NCBI GenBank assembly: GCA_037039925.1
Contig: JAXRKP010000435.1
Location: 152,501 to 216,500, forward strand
Length of the DNA: 64,000 nucleotides
Direction of reading: 5' to 3'
Source of the DNA: Doris montereyensis
Lineage: Eukaryota; Mollusca; Gastropoda; Nudibranchia; Dorididae
In this document: positions 1-11,512 of the stretch, one piece after another
Layout: each line of letters starts with the position of its first letter
Numbering within the stretch: position 1 is the first letter of the stretch
Position numbers and translations under genes: made by a program
The notes under the pieces: model-generated
Databases searched by the model: none
Seen by the model: the letters and a program-made list of their open reading frames with translations, nothing else
What the model was told of the DNA's origin: nothing

Positions 1-77
1 GGACCTAATTTTCAACATATGTACCATCACAACACTTGAAAGTGAAAGAACTGACATTGAATAATATTAAAGCCAAC

Positions 78-160
78 CAGGTGTAATTAACTCAGTTGGT
101 AACACGCTTTCTTTTTCAAGGTGAGGCAATGGATCACGGGTTCGATCCTCACGGTGGCCA
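78..160 (+). repeat. tRNA-like SINE head, family unassigned
   Basis: An A-box-like string (TTAACTCAGTTGG, about 87-99) is followed about 40 bases on by a B-box-like string (GGTTCGATCC, about 139-148). This is the layout of a pol III promoter in a tRNA-derived SINE. The acceptor stem does not fold as a functional tRNA, and the sequence after 160 matches none of the SINE families defined elsewhere in the window. Confidence 0.5.
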
Positions 161-395
161 GGGTAATTTCTTTCTGTCTATTCCTTGTATTTGTCTCGCC
201 TTTTTGTTCCTCTGGAGCTTTAGTATTATTTACTATTATTCCAATGTCATGTCTTTCACTTTCGACATGCCCCTTGCATCACTGTTTGACTTTCCCATGA
301 CGCTTGAAAGTAACGTCGACGGTCTAAATACGATAGTCTTTCGAAACCAGACCTCCACAAATTCTGCACACTATCAGAACGAGTTTCAGTACATA
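161..395. other. unannotated unique sequence
   Basis: No gene, tandem repeat or family match seen. A 112-codon open frame crosses it but runs from the SINE head into the minisatellite and has no coding character. Confidence 0.4.
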
Positions 396-1357
396 ATGAC
401 AATAGAATGGATGGGCGTAGGTATAATGAAATAGAATGGATGGGAGTAGGTATAATGACAATAGAATGGATGGGCGTAGGTATAATGACAATAGAATGGA
501 TGGGCGTAGGTGTAATGAACTAGAATGAATGGGCGTAGGTATAATGAAATAGAATGGATGGGCGTAGGTAAAATGAAATAGAATGGATGTAGGTATAATG
601 AAATAGAATAGGTATAATGAAATAGAATGGAAGGGCGTAGGTAAAATGAAATAGAATGGATGGGCGTAGGTATAATGAAATAGAATGGATGGGCGTAGGT
701 ATAATGAAATAGAATGGATGGGTGTAGGTATAATGAAATAGAATGGATGGGTGTAGGTATAATGAAATAGAATGGATGGGTGTAGGTATAATGAAATAGA
801 ATGGATGGGCGTAGGGAAAATGACAATAGAATGGATGGGTGTAGGTATAATGAAATAGAATGGATGGGCGTAGGTATAATGAAATAGAATGGATGGGCGT
901 ATAATGAAATAGAATGGAGGTATAATGAAATAGAATGGATGGGTGTAGGTATAATGAAATAGAATGGATGGGCGTAGGTATAATGAAATAGAATGGATGG
1001 GCGTAGGTATAATGAAATAGAATGGATGGGCGTAGGTATAATGAAATAGAATGGATGGGCGTAGGTATAATGAAATAGAATGGATGTAGATATAATGAAA
1101 ATAGAATGGATGGGCGTAGGTATAATGAAATAGAATGGATGGGCGTAGGTATAATGAAATAGAATGAATGGGCGTAGGTATAATGAAATAGAATGGATGG
1201 GTGTAGGGAAAATGAAATAGAATGGATGGGTGTAGGTATAATTAAATAGAATGGATGGGTGTAGGTATAATGAAATAGAATGGATGGACGTAGGTATAAT
1301 GAAATAGAATGGATGGGCGTAGGTATAATGAAATAGAATGGATGGGCGTAAATATAA
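396..1357. repeat. 29-bp minisatellite, about 33 copies
   Basis: The unit is close to GAAATAGAATGGATGGGCGT followed by AGGTATAAT. Copies differ by C/T at the GGCG/GGTG position and by short deletions. Open frames through it are by-products of the repeat. Confidence 0.95.
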
Positions 1358-1535
1358 TATTCTGAAACGCTACCAAATTTAATCTATGTACACAAATTAT
1401 TATTTTCGTTGATATACACTTGAACTTGTCAGTACTGTTATCTAGAAAACCAATGTTCCGCCATGTCTTTCAACCCTGAGGAAAATTAAAACCTAGGAAC
1501 GGACAAGTTTGGATTTGTCTTTGTGTTCAATCGAC

Positions 1536-1543
1536 TGTCGTCG

Positions 1544-1574
<31 letters not shown>

Positions 1575-1625
1575 AGTTGTTGTTGTCGTTGTTGCAGTTG
1601 TTGTTGTTGTTTTGTTGTTGTTGTT
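1536..1625. repeat. (GTT)n microsatellite
   Basis: TTG/GTT triplets with few interruptions, ending against a T-rich stretch that adjoins SINE A copy 1. Confidence 0.9.
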
Positions 1626-1645
1626 TTTTTGGGTTTTTTTTGTTA

Positions 1646-1948
1646 TTTGATTTGATTTACCCAAATTCAAAACTACGGTGATCTGTTTTGTTGTTGTTGG
1701 TAGGAATCGTAATTTGTAAACAGCCAAGGGATCTTTAACGTGCACAAAGTGTTGTGATCTGCACACGTCACCTCCTTTTTATCGTCTGTCTCCGATGGGA
1801 CCAAGTGTCGATCCACCTACTTCGACCAAGGAGGAAGGAAGATTTTGCTCGAAAAAAACTTGAGAAAATATTGTAACCGTTGGCAGGGCTCGAATCCACT
1901 ACCGTTTGGTTGAGAGGCCAACACTTGCCTCAGGACTACCGAGTCCCC
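1646..1948 (-). repeat. SINE family A, copy 1
   Basis: Reading the minus strand: a tRNA-related head (CGGTAGTCC..., then a B-box-like GGATTCGAGCC), a body with TTAAAGATCCCTTGGCTGTT, and a tail of AAATC repeats. Near full length. The family is defined by comparing 17 copies in this window. Confidence 0.9.
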
Positions 1949-2222
1949 ACCCCCCCCTCCCCCCCCCCCCCCGACTGTAGTGTAGGTTGGCATCAATGGG
2001 TAGACTAGTAATATCTACAATCTTGGTGGCATATCCTTACCCATCAACAACCTCCGATATTTTGCATTTTAACAACCGAGTTTCTGGCTGCTTTCTATGA
2101 TGTCACTCCAACTCGTTTTGAGTCTCCTTGCTCTCACTTTGGCTTTTCCTCTTACAGAGCTTTTTTAATTTAATGTAATCGTTCACCATCGCATTCGTTT
2201 TGTCTTCTGACCTCTCATGTAT
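1949..2222. other. C-rich run and unique sequence
   Basis: A broken poly-C run (about 1948-1972) adjoins the SINE head. The rest is unique sequence with no supported gene. Confidence 0.4.
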
Positions 2223-2256
2223 CCTGTAATTATTATTATTATTATTATTATTATCA

Positions 2257-2338
<82 letters not shown>

Positions 2339-2353
2339 TTATTATTATTATTA

Positions 2354-2394
<41 letters not shown>

Positions 2395-2417
2395 TTTATT
2401 TTTATTTATTATTATTA

Positions 2418-2481
<64 letters not shown>

Positions 2482-2686
2482 GTTATTGTTATTGTTATTG
2501 TTATTGTTATTGTTATTGTTATTGTTATTATAATATTATTGTTATTGTTATTGTTATTGTTATTGTTATTGTTATTGTTATTGTTATTATTATTATTATT
2601 ATTATTGTTATTATTATTGTTATTATTATTATTAAATTTTATTATCATTATTATCACGATTATTATTATTATTATAATTATTATTA

Positions 2687-2757
<71 letters not shown>

Positions 2758-2775
2758 TATTATCATTATAATAAA
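2223..2775. repeat. (ATT)n microsatellite with (TTATTG)n blocks
   Basis: ATT triplets over about 550 bases. Two internal blocks, near 2480-2530 and 2540-2590, have become a TTATTG hexamer repeat. Confidence 0.95.
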
Positions 2776-2954
2776 TATTATGATCAGTATTACAATTATC
2801 ACTTTCCTCATTATCTTTTTTACTTTTTAAACCATTATTCTTAATTGATCCATTAGCGGACTGCCACTGATATATTTCCTCATCAATGCTAGACGCCATA
2901 ACAAAGCTAAAAATGACAATACAACATGAAAAACAATCTCGACAGTAGTATGAG

Positions 2955-3897
2955 AAGTACCACTTGATATGTTAAATATCTGCTTTTCCTCCATTTTAGA
3001 AACACCCCTTGATACGTCAAATATCTGCTTTTCCTCCATTTTAGAAGCATCACTTGATAAGTCAAATATCTGCGCTTTTTCCATTCTAGAAGCACCACTT
3101 GATAAGTCAAATATCTGCTTTTCCTCCATTTTAGAAGCACCACTTGATAAGTCAAATATCTGCGCTTTCTTCCATTCTAGAAGCACCACTTGATATGTCA
3201 AATATCTGTTTTCGTCCTTTCTAGAAGCACCACTTGATATGTCAAATATCTGCTTTACCTCCATTCTAGAAGCACCACTCGATATGTCAAATCTCTGCTT
3301 TTCCTCCATTCTAGAAGCACCACTTGATATGTCAAATATCTGCTTTTCCTCCATTTTAGAAGCACCACTTGATAAGTCAAATATCTGCTTTCTTCCATTC
3401 TAGAAGCACCACTTGATATGTCAAATATCTGTTTTTCGTCCTTTCTAGAAGCACCACTTGATATGTCAAATCTCTGCTTTACCTCCATTCTATAAGCACC
3501 ACTTGATATGCAAATTTTTACCTCCATTCTAGAAGCACCACTTGATAAGTCAAATATCTGCTTTACCTCCATTCTAGAAGCATAGAAGCACCACTTGATA
3601 TGTCAAATATCTGCTTTACCTCCATTCTAGAAGCATCACTTGATATGTCAAATCTCTGCTTTTCCTCCATTCTAGAAGCATCACTTGATATGTCAAATAT
3701 CAGTTTTTCTGCATTCTCGAAGCACCACTTGATATGTCAAATATCTGCTTTACCTCCATTCTAGAAGCACACTTGATATGTCAAATATCTGCTTTACCTC
3801 CATTCTAGAAGCATCACTTGATATGTCAAATATCTGCTTTACCTCCATTCTAGAAGCATCACTTGATATGTCAAATCTCTGCTTTTCCTCCATCCTA
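2955..3897. repeat. 45-bp minisatellite, about 21 copies
   Basis: Unit near GAAGCACCACTTGATATGTC followed by AAATATCTGCTTTACCTCCA and TTCTA. Forty-five is a multiple of three, so minus-strand frames of 105 and 175 codons stay open with a 15-residue period (MEEKQIFDISSGASR). Several copies carry indels that break the frame, so coding is not supported. Confidence 0.93.
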
Positions 3898-4174
3898 TCA
3901 TTATTTCAAGCTAGATCTCCGTTTTACACCTCAATTATCTGTGATAACAAATCTTACAAAGATTTTAAAACATGTTTTTGTAACATATTCTTTATGATTT
4001 TATATTGTCCATATTCACAAAGTACCGCTTTTGTAATGTATTGATTTTAGTCGTGAAATTGAGAATGGAAGAGAGAATGAAAGGGAAAAATCCTGTAGAG
4101 TTCATAGTACCGGGTATACTGTAACACTGTCCACTCCCAGTTGAAATTCAAAAAAGATCAAAATTATCAAAACC

Positions 4175-4470
4175 TAAATTATCGTTTTATTTATTTTTGT
4201 TCTGTAGATTATTGTAATTTCATTGTTGGTTGTTAACTTATTGTTTTTTCATTGTTGTTCTTTAAATTATTGTTTTATTCATTTTTGTCATGTAAATTAT
4301 TGTTTTATTCATTTTTGTCCTTTCAATTATTGTTTTATCATTTTTGTCATGTAAATTATTGTTTCATTCATTTTTGTCATGTAAATTATTGTTTTATTTA
4401 TTTTTTGTCCTTTAAATGATTGTTTCATTCATTTCGGTCCTTTAAATTATTGTTTTATTCATTTTTGTCC
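4175..4470. repeat. 30-bp minisatellite upstream of gene 1
   Basis: Unit near ATTGTTTTATTCATTTTTGT followed by CATGTAAATT, about nine to ten copies. The last unit ends ...TTTTTGTCCTTTCAG at 4476, which is a good 3' splice site. Confidence 0.9.
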
Positions 4471-4476
4471 TTTCAG
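4460..4476 (+). promoter_or_regulatory. candidate 3' splice site of gene 1
   Basis: A pyrimidine tract ends in CAG at 4476, just before the region where open frames begin. All three frames after it are short at first, so 4477-4624 would be 5' untranslated. Confidence 0.45.
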
Positions 4477-4624
4477 GGTTAACCGATAGCCACGTCGCTG
4501 TTTTTCACGCAGGGGGCAGAGGTCAACCTGGCAGAGCGTTTCCCCTCCACTCACTACCTGGTGGTGGTGCCTTCATGACGACATTCCACGCGCCTGCCAC
4601 GCCCAGAGCCGTAACTACGTCAGC

Positions 4625-7463
4625 ATGGTGTATCAAGCTACTAGCAATGTTATCGATGTCAAGGTGTGCAGCATCTCCTTTCAGCGTCACTGCAACAGTT
4701 TGCTGACTCAGCAGAAAAACCAGAGAAATCTCAACGGTCGCAGGTCGAATCCTCGCGCCATCATGGCGGCGGAAAATCAAACCACCAAACAGCAACAACT
4801 TCCGGTCGTTGAACTCAGGCCGTTTGTGAAAAAGGTCTGGCGACGTGAGAAAAGTTTGCCAGATTTTTACGAGCGCAAAGTCCCAGAGGAGATTTCGGGT
4901 GGTGGTGGAAATTCGAAGGGATCCTCGCTAGACGTTTCCCCTTCTACTTCTAGGCTTGTGAGAGAGTTAACGGACACTAGAAAATCGTTGGAGACACGTC
5001 AAAATACGATGGAGCCGTCCTTGGGCAAGTATCGAAGTCATCCGAAAGCTGAGTTTTCGCACGAATCGACCAAGACGTGGAGAAAACAGGACCTTATTCC
5101 AAGTTTTATCACTAGATTGGAAAGAACGAGAACTTCAACCGATTTCCCATCCAAAGAGAACTCCTCACTTCAACAACGTATGGCCATGAATAACGACATC
5201 GTCTGGGATGACCTTGACACTCCCGATTCAAATTTTCCCGGGTTTAAGGTCAAGGGCGGTAAGATGAGTCAACATATCCATCGACGTCATTTTCTTTACC
5301 TCAACCCTCTAGAATCGTATCGGCAGCCCAACCAATGGAGTCGTCAGTTTAACAGCACCGACAACTCACGGCATAGCACCGGAAGGAGTCATTTAGCTCC
5401 AAGCCGGGATAGCTTCCCTTTGAGCTCCAGCCGAGCAAGGGAACTCCTGTGGGCTGGGTCGCACTTCAATCACCCGCTAAAGCCGATTCAACGAGAAGAC
5501 ATGGAAAGTCCCCATAAATTCAACAACAAACTTGGCGCCGCCAAAAGCTCTCTGCAAATCCTCAACAAGATGGGAGCGCCCACTAAGCTTGAGAAAGCCC
5601 TGGAGAAGGAGTATGAGATGAATCTTGAGCGTTTCGAAGGGACAGACTTTTTCTTCCGCACGATCTGCGAACCCTGTCGAACAGTTACGTCCACTTTGAC
5701 AGCAACCCCACCATTGGGGAAACGTTTCTCCGGAACGCACGAGAAGCCAATAAACCCAAGAAGCGCGCGCAGCAAGGAAACGAAAAGTTGTTGGGCTTAG
5801 TGCGGCAAGACACCAACGGTTGGTATACAAGTGATGTACCCGTACCGGGAATTCAACGTGTCGACACCCATCTTATCAACCAATCGGTACACCCGATTAA
5901 CACCACTTTACACGAAGAAGCGGAAAATCGATTGGCTGTTGAAAGTGGGGTCAGAGGTCACAAATCTGAAATGTCTTCAGACTGTGTTGACAATCCAGAG
6001 CGGCAAAACGTCCCGACTGCCCAACCTGGGAACAGCGTCTTAGAGCGTCTGCAGTCAGCGCCTCTAGCGAACAGTGACGCGACTCATGGCAGTGACAGAA
6101 CAACTCGCAGACCTTGTCACTCCGGTAGTAATTTAAATGCATCGTCTATAGGCTCGTTAAACACTTGTCAAAATAATGTGGATAGCTCCTTACCACAAGA
6201 TCAACCAACGGTTTCTATGAAGATCAGTGATAACAATGTTGATACTGATGATAATAATAACAATCATAACAATAATAGTAGTAATAACACGCCATCAACT
6301 AATCTTAATAGTCCAGTTGATTCTTCACGGTTAGAAACTAATATCGATTATCTAAATAATCTACAGCGGAAAAGCAAATCTCCTTCCTTGACCAACCCAC
6401 GCCCTCGCCTGGGCTAACCGATGGCGCTATAGGGTCAACATCGAGCGAGTCGGCGATTGAAACCAGTCCAAAGGGCGCAGCACCAATGGACGATAATCCA
6501 GCGGCAGCCATCTCTGCGAATGACACAGCCGATATTCGAGACCATAAGCCGCATGTCAGCTCATTGGCAAAGCCAGCAGACACGGTGGACCCCAATGCAG
6601 GCTTGAGTAGCGGTGGCATTTCTTCAGGTGGAGAAGTAAGTCAAGAGGCAACGAAGGGAGCTCAACCTCCAAGTGACGACGCCAACGTAGATGCCGTGCA
6701 TGCCACATCCACGTCTGTCACAGAAATCCCCGCCAGTTGTCCAGAGAGAATAATGGATGCGGCGAGTTCCGATGCTCAAAAGAGCCAAAGAAATAACTCT
6801 CACGACGTAGAATTAGACGGTTCAGAGAAACCCGAAATCGATTCACTTTCCCTTGGCGTCATACCAGTGACTGGCCAGGGACGAAGCTCTACAGAAGCAA
6901 AACCCTTGGGTGCTTTCAGAGAAGGGAAAAACGCGAGTCACAAAGCTAACTCCGTGGTTCGGTCTTCGGCGGTGACGTCACTAGATCCAAAGCAAATGCA
7001 ACTGAAGGAAAATCACAGTTCAAGCAGTCGTGCTGATAACTGTATTTATAACGGCGTGGAATCAGCAGACACTAAAGCAGCTGTTGAAGAATCACAAATC
7101 GATCGAGAAGAGGAAGAAGACAAACAGAGCCATGCTGATCGTGGTCCCTTACTGGCGACGGAAACGGTGACTTTTCAAAATGATTCCGAGATTACATCTG
7201 ATCAATCACGTGGTCTTATGCTTGAAGATGAGGGCATTTCTATGACAACGCCCATAGAAGCGGCTGTTCTCGATTCTTCTATGACTGAGGCCTATTCAGA
7301 GCCGGATGGTGTCATGTCTGGATGTGCCGATAATGGAGACAGTGGTGTGTCAACAACATTCATCACAGCCGACGAGTCCAGGGCCAAGGAGCTAGGACTG
7401 GGAGAATTACTGGTTTATGATTGGACTAATCTAGGACTGGGAGAATTAATGGTTTATGATTGA
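4625..7463 (+). CDS. gene 1: large unrecognised, mostly disordered protein, frame slips
   Basis: I do not recognise this protein. Three overlapping frames read on from one another: 4625 to about 5645, about 5645 to 6400, and about 6400 to 7463. Each step is mended by one missing base. The first slip lies at a T5 run (5648-5652); the second is somewhere in 6361-6414. Joined, they give about 946 codons. Two ATGs have A at -3 and G at +4: 4625 and 4763 (MAAENQ). The latter looks more like a natural N-terminus and gives about 900 residues. The first third is basic (for example LPVVELRPFVKKVWRREK). The middle holds a charged stretch (LEKALEKEYEMNLERFEG) and then LPHDLRTLSNSYVHFDSN. The last half is rich in Ser, Asn, Asp and Glu and is probably disordered. 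The stop codon lies inside a 47-bp minisatellite. Consensus indel error is likelier than pseudogenisation. Confidence 0.7.
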
Positions 7464-8078
7464 AACGTCAGCCAAAGCTAGGACTGGGAGAATTAATGGT
7501 TTATGATTGAAACGTCAGCCAAAGCTAGGACTGGGAGAACTACTGGTTTATGATTGAAACGTCAGACTAATCTAGGACTGGGAGAATTAATGGTTTATGA
7601 TTGAAACGTCAGCCAAATCTAGGACGGGAAATTAATGGTTTATGATTGAAACGTCAGACTTATCTAGGACTGGGAGAATTAATGGTTTATGATTGAAACG
7701 TCAGCCAAAGCCAGGACTGGGAGAATTAATGGTGTATGATTGAAACGTCAGCCAAAGCTAGGACTGGGAGAATTAATGGTTTATGATTGAAACGTCAGCC
7801 AAATCTAGGACTGGGAGAATTACTGGTTTATGATTGAAACGTCAGCCAAAGCTAGGACTGGGAACATTAATGGTTTATGATTGAAACGTCAGCCAAAGCT
7901 AGGACTGGGAGAATTACTGGTTTATGATTGAAACGTCAGCCAAATCTAGGACTGGGAGAATTACTGGTTTATGATTGAAACGTCAGCCAAATCTAGGACT
8001 GGGAAATTAATGGTTTATGATTGAAACGTCAGTAGACTGGGGAAATTAATGGTTTATGATTGAAACGTCAGCCAAAGC
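7392..8078. repeat. 47-bp minisatellite over the stop codon and 3' UTR of gene 1
   Basis: Unit near CTAGGACTGGGAGAATTAAT followed by GGTTTATGATTGAAACGTCA and GCCAAAG, about 15 copies. The first, shortened copy (39 bp) is read in frame as LGLGELLVYDWTN. The second supplies the stop, TAT GAT TGA, at 7461-7463. Every later copy keeps that TGA. Confidence 0.95.
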
Positions 8079-8604
8079 TTTTTTTTTAATTTCTTCCATT
8101 TGTTCTGTAAACGCTGATCGATCAGAGGACACAACTAACTTAGCAGATCTATTGATAAAATAATAAAGGCATAGATTTGCGCACAGATTTAATACATTAC
8201 AAAAATAAGGAAAGTTTCCGTAGTAAGAAATCTTCAGCAATTAAAATAATGTGTTACAGATGAATGCACCTTTTGTTACGTTCGCTGCGTTTGAAACTAA
8301 ATAACGACTTGGCCAAGGGTATTTCCTTTTCTTCTTTTTTCTTTTATCTTTTTGGAGGGATGGTTTAATTTTGTTTTTGTTGTGTTTTATTTGGGGTGGG
8401 GGGGGGGGGGGTGTGGAACCAGAAGTGACAGCGACATGGATGAACAGATTTGAAACGAAAAAGCAAAACAACTAATGTACGCATTAGCACGTCAGGGCAT
8501 TGTAGTTGTGTAGTAAATAAATACATTGATTGCATTGGCTATTTCTCTCCTCTGTCGTCTAAGATCCTACCGAACCGTGACAAATCTTTTTCTTTCAATT
8601 GCAC

Positions 8605-8611
<7 letters not shown>
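8079..8611. other. unique 3' flank of gene 1
   Basis: AT-rich unique sequence with a poly-G run near 8396-8412. No gene seen. Confidence 0.4.
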
Positions 8612-8657
<46 letters not shown>

Positions 8658-8708
8658 TGTGGGTGTGGGTGTGTGTGGGGGGAGTGGGGTGTGTGTGTGT
8701 GTGTGTGT
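8612..8708. repeat. (GT)n microsatellite
   Basis: TG dinucleotides with GGTGTGG interruptions. Confidence 0.95.
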
Positions 8709-8997
8709 GAATATGAATATGTCTGGTTGTAATCATGTAGCTGAAATAACGGTGCACGATTTTTTTTTTAGTGAAGGAATTCATGACTCTTTGATTCTCC
8801 GATATTAAATTAATCGAATTTCAATCAAACTGATTACAGCCTTGGGTTTGCAGGAAGGAAGGGAGGAGGGGGGTGGTTGCTAGTTATGATATCGTCATTG
8901 ATACGCGAACTTGCTCTTATCTCTTAGTTTTATCGATTATTTTAGCTTCTTTCCTGTAGACATGCTGAATAGATCTACAAACAGTGCACCAAAAAGT

Positions 8998-8998
8998 A

Positions 8999-9042
<44 letters not shown>

Positions 9043-9044
9043 AA
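8998..9044. repeat. (GAAA)n microsatellite
   Basis: About eleven near-perfect AAAG tetramers. Confidence 0.95.
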
Positions 9045-9134
9045 AACAATTTCGAGGCAAAAGAGAAAGTAAACTGTGAGGGTAACGTCTACTGAAGTGT
9101 ATGGAGATATTGTGTATGTGGGGGGTGAGTGGAT

Positions 9135-9136
<2 letters not shown>

Positions 9137-9168
<32 letters not shown>

Positions 9169-9300
9169 GTGGGTGTGGGTGAGTGTGTGTGTGTGCGTGT
9201 ATATGTGTGTATGTGTGTGTGTGTGTGTGGGGGAAGTGGGTGAGTGGGGAGTGTGTGTGTGTGTGTGTGTGTGTGGGTGTGGGTGGGTGTGTGGGGGAGG
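9137..9300. repeat. (GT)n microsatellite, compound
   Basis: TG runs broken by GGG-rich spacers. A further short TG/TA run lies at about 9540-9590. Confidence 0.93.
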
Positions 9301-9359
9301 GTTGTTTTTCTTGACTTTTCTGCTATTTTCTTTCTGTCCTGTTTTTTAAATTTAATGAT

Positions 9360-9393
9360 CTTTAATTTATTTATTTATTTATTTATTTATTGA
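9360..9393. repeat. (TTTA)n microsatellite
   Basis: Eight TTTA tetramers. Confidence 0.9.
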
Positions 9394-9950
9394 AGTGAGT
9401 CGATGAAGAAACATGACTGTAATTGATTTCTGTTCTTATTGACTTCATAATTTCATTCTTGATCAATACCTGTAGTACCTGTTGTAGTCTGTATAATGTA
9501 ATATTATGTAATGGCTTATGTGTTGTGGTACGTACTCGTGTGTGAGTGTATGTGTGTGTGTGTGTGCGTATATATATATGTGTGAGTATGTATGCACACG
9601 CATCTCTGTACTTTTACAATCTTTATCAATGTAGATATGGTAATATATTGGTTGATATTTTACTCTCTTTCACTTTTCAGGTTTTTTAACTTTGATTTTA
9701 AATGTGAATATTTAATTTCACCAACACTCATGACTCATACCGAGTTATGTTATCCTTTCGTTCATTCGTATTGTTATGTTATCCATTTCCTCATACTTCA
9801 TGCATTGATTCACTAATTTATTCGTTCATAATACATTATATCCATTGAATTATTGACTGTTGGTCATTCTGTGATTATTTCTATCCTAGTAGGCCTACAT
9901 CATAATGTGCTCATATCATTTATCTTTTCGAGTGTGAATTTTATTGTTTC
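9394..9950. other. unannotated AT-rich sequence
   Basis: Unique AT-rich DNA; no gene or family match seen apart from the short TG run at about 9540-9590. Confidence 0.4.

Positions 9951-10008
<58 letters not shown>
9951..10008. repeat. (CAA)n microsatellite
   Basis: About nineteen perfect ACA/CAA triplets. Confidence 0.95.
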
Positions 10009-10010
<2 letters not shown>

Positions 10011-10083
10011 ACAGAGAAGATCTATTAGCTTGATGATCAAACTCTTTCTTTCTTTCTTTTTATCTATTTCTTATAGCGCCCTT

Positions 10084-10423
10084 TCCTTAGTTGTAAAGTA
10101 AAATTTTCTCATCAAATGTGATTCTGATTTCCTTAGTTGTAAAGTAAGATTTTCTCATCAAATGTGATTTTGATTTCCTTAGTTGTATAGTAAGATTTTC
10201 TCATCAAATGTGATTTCCTGATTTCATCAAATGTGAGAGTTGTAAAGTAAGATTTTCTCATCAAATGTGATTCTGATTCCTAGAGTTGTAAAGTAAGATT
10301 TTCTCATCAAATGTGATTCTGATTTCCTAGAGTTGTAAAGTAAGATTTTCTCATCAAATGTGATTCTGATTTCCTTAGTTGTAAAATAAGATTTTCTCAT
10401 CAAATGTGATTCTAATTTCCCAA
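10084..10423. repeat. 46-bp minisatellite, about 7 copies
   Basis: Unit near TTCCTTAGTTGTAAAGTAAG followed by ATTTTCTCATCAAATGTGAT and TCTGAT. One copy near 10207-10245 carries an internal duplication. Confidence 0.93.
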
Positions 10424-10690
10424 TCCATTTCTTGTTTTAATTGTTTTCTTCTTTCACAACTATCTACTTTTCTCATTAACCCTACGCAACGAAAGCTCTA
10501 TGTGTGATACCTCGCCTAGACGTCCAGATATTATGATAACAGACAGGTACGATGTCAATGCCCTTCTATTACATTTACTAGCAGGTGTTAAAATCTCAAA
10601 TTGTTTTACAAAGCTTCACATAGGTCTATTCGAAAGAAAACGCGGAATGGTTTGTAGATAGAAAGACGACAAAATAAAAATCTAGATAGC

Positions 10691-10958
10691 TTGATATGAT
10701 TTGATTTGATTTACCTACATCCACAACAAGGTGATATCGGGGTTTTTGGTAGGATTTTTAATTTTGCCCGGACTGCCTTGTAAACAGCCAGGGATTTTTT
10801 ACGTGCACAGAGTGTTGTTTAATGTTATCTCCTTTTTTATCGTCTGTCTCCGATGGACTAGGTGTCGATCCCCCTACCTGGACCGACCAGGGCAGGGCGG
10901 GGAGGAGGGCGGGGGGATAGATTTCGCTCGAAAAAATCGATAAAATATTTCAACCGTT
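10691..10958 (-). repeat. SINE family A, copy 2, body and tail
   Basis: Tail and body of the family, ending at TTTCAACCGTT where a 38-bp tandem array begins. The head is not here. A matching piece with the head lies at 11337-11462. Confidence 0.85.
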
Positions 10959-11318
10959 ACAGTGCAGTGTACATATGTATTAGTGCGGCATGCATATTAG
11001 TGCAGTGTACATATGTATTAGTGCGGCATGCATATTAGTGCAGTGTACATATGTATTAGTGCGGCATGCATATTAGTGCAGTGTACATATGTATTAGTGC
11101 AACATGCATATTAGTGCAGTGTACATATGTATTAGTGCAGCATGCATATTAGTGCAGTGTACATATGTATTAGTGCAGCATGCATATTAGTGCAGTGTAC
11201 ATACGTATTAGTGCAGCATGCATATTAGTGCAGTGTACATATATTAGTGTAGCATGCATATTAGTGCAGTGTACATATGTATTAGTGCAGCATGCATATT
11301 AGTGCAGTGCACATAATA
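10959..11318. repeat. 38-bp minisatellite
   Basis: Unit GTGCAGTGTACATATGTATT followed by AGTGCAGCATGCATATTA, about nine copies. It contains two related half-units, and resembles the array at 11855-12222. Confidence 0.93.
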
Positions 11319-11336
11319 ATATATATTATACATGAA

Positions 11337-11462
11337 CTAGGCCGGGGGGGAGGAGATTTTGCTCGGAAAAATCAAGAAAATGTTTCAACCGTTGGCGGGG
11401 CTTGAACCCACTACCTTTTGGTTGAGAGGCCGACACTTTGCATCTGGACTACCGAGTCCCCC
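11337..11462 (-). repeat. SINE family A, head fragment
   Basis: tRNA-related head plus the stretch AGATTTTGCTCG to TTTCAACCGTT, which is also present at the end of copy 2. It is therefore either a second truncated copy or copy 2 split by the array. Confidence 0.8.
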
Positions 11463-11470
11463 GATCTAAA

Positions 11471-11502
11471 ACACAGACAGACAGACAGACAGACAGACAG
11501 AA
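11471..11502. repeat. (ACAG)n microsatellite
   Basis: About eight ACAG tetramers between SINE A and SINE B. Confidence 0.9.
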
Positions 11503-11512
11503 GGATTAGTGT

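Noticed and set aside
386..826. 146-codon frame rich in His, Tyr and Pro
   Set aside because: By-product of the 29-bp array.
2217..2844. Open frames of poly-Ile, poly-Leu and poly-Tyr
   Set aside because: Direct translation of an (ATT)n microsatellite.
4743..4760. B-box-like AGGTCGAATCC near the gene 1 start, a possible tRNA or SINE
   Set aside because: No A box at the right distance and no cloverleaf; it is probably coding or leader sequence.
4523..4798. Minus-strand frame of 91 codons opposite the gene 1 start
   Set aside because: It reads acceptably but lies antisense to the better supported plus-strand coding block, and no splice or start context supports it.
396..8078. CRISPR-like look of several arrays
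   Set aside because: The arrays are head-to-tail without unique spacers, in a spliced eukaryotic genome.
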